Both the position numbers and the translations under genes were made by a program. 39,250 nucleotides of DNA from a virus, in IMG/VR virus record IMGVR_UViG_3300036846_001055, positions 1 to 39,250 of that record. One strand, written 5' to 3'. Of the stretch, positions 39,242 through 39,250 are shown one piece after another. Numbering within the stretch: the stretch's first letter is position 1; each line of letters begins with the position of its first letter. The notes below the pieces were generated by a model, which saw only the letters and a list, made by a program, of their open reading frames with translations, ran no database searches and had not been told where the DNA came from.

Positions 39242-39250
39242 TGTCCTCAC

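Noticed and set aside
1-39250. Circular or complete genome
   Set aside because: The portal is cut at the left edge, no large terminase is present and the two ends show no obvious shared sequence.
1-39250. tRNA genes, CRISPR arrays, insertion sequences, integrase
   Set aside because: Reading both strands I saw no T-loop/anticodon arrangements, no regularly spaced repeats, and no transposase or integrase motifs in the products. A tRNA search program could still find a degenerate one.

Overview
The window is most of a tailed double-stranded DNA phage genome (Caudoviricetes), probably with a short tail (podovirus type). The evidence is a P22/SU10-type portal, a DUF5309-type major capsid protein, a head-tail adaptor, a T7 gp13-like protein and large Gln/Ala/Gly-rich ejection-type proteins, with no tape-measure, tail-tube or sheath gene. 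The high GC content, GC-rich third codon positions, an exact bacterial chromosomal parS site and a PEP-CTERM sorting signal suggest a Gram-negative, probably alphaproteobacterial, host; this is inference. The large terminase gene is absent, the portal is cut by the left edge and I saw no matching ends, so the genome continues beyond both sides.

Left arm, 1-28195, all on the plus strand and tightly packed with 1-14 base overlaps: portal, four small genes, scaffold with a nested gene, capsid, small head genes, a GH24 endolysin, the adaptor, and then about 11.3 kb holding three very large proteins that each begin with a Sec-type signal peptide (7288-18586). These carry repeat modules, right-handed beta-helices, jelly-roll-like repeats and a C-terminal beta-propeller. 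Next come a His-rich collar protein, a DUF3309-like membrane protein, a beta-propeller-like tail protein, a collagen-like fibre, a gp13-like protein and the ejection module with a virion lytic transglycosylase.

Right arm, 28192-39250, almost all on the minus strand: small membrane protein, HNH nuclease, an unknown, NinB/Orf, YqaJ/lambda-exo-type nuclease and ERF annealing protein (a recombination operon); a PEP-CTERM cargo protein; a divergent XRE regulator, the only plus-strand gene here; four unknown genes; a Toprim primase and an SF2 helicase; a regulatory region of about 390 bases; and a cluster with two ExK-type nucleases, a small-terminase-like HTH protein, a zinc-ribbon protein and unknowns.

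Features most worth follow-up: the exact parS palindrome in the head operon; the PEP-CTERM protein; the Sec-signal giant proteins; a nested basic gene inside the scaffold gene whose frame carries the stronger third-position GC signal; a 16-bp perfect inverted repeat bracketing the helicase promoter, with related elements upstream of ERF and XRE; and two tandem sigma54-like promoters facing a gene-free region that ends in a strong terminator, suggesting a non-coding RNA.
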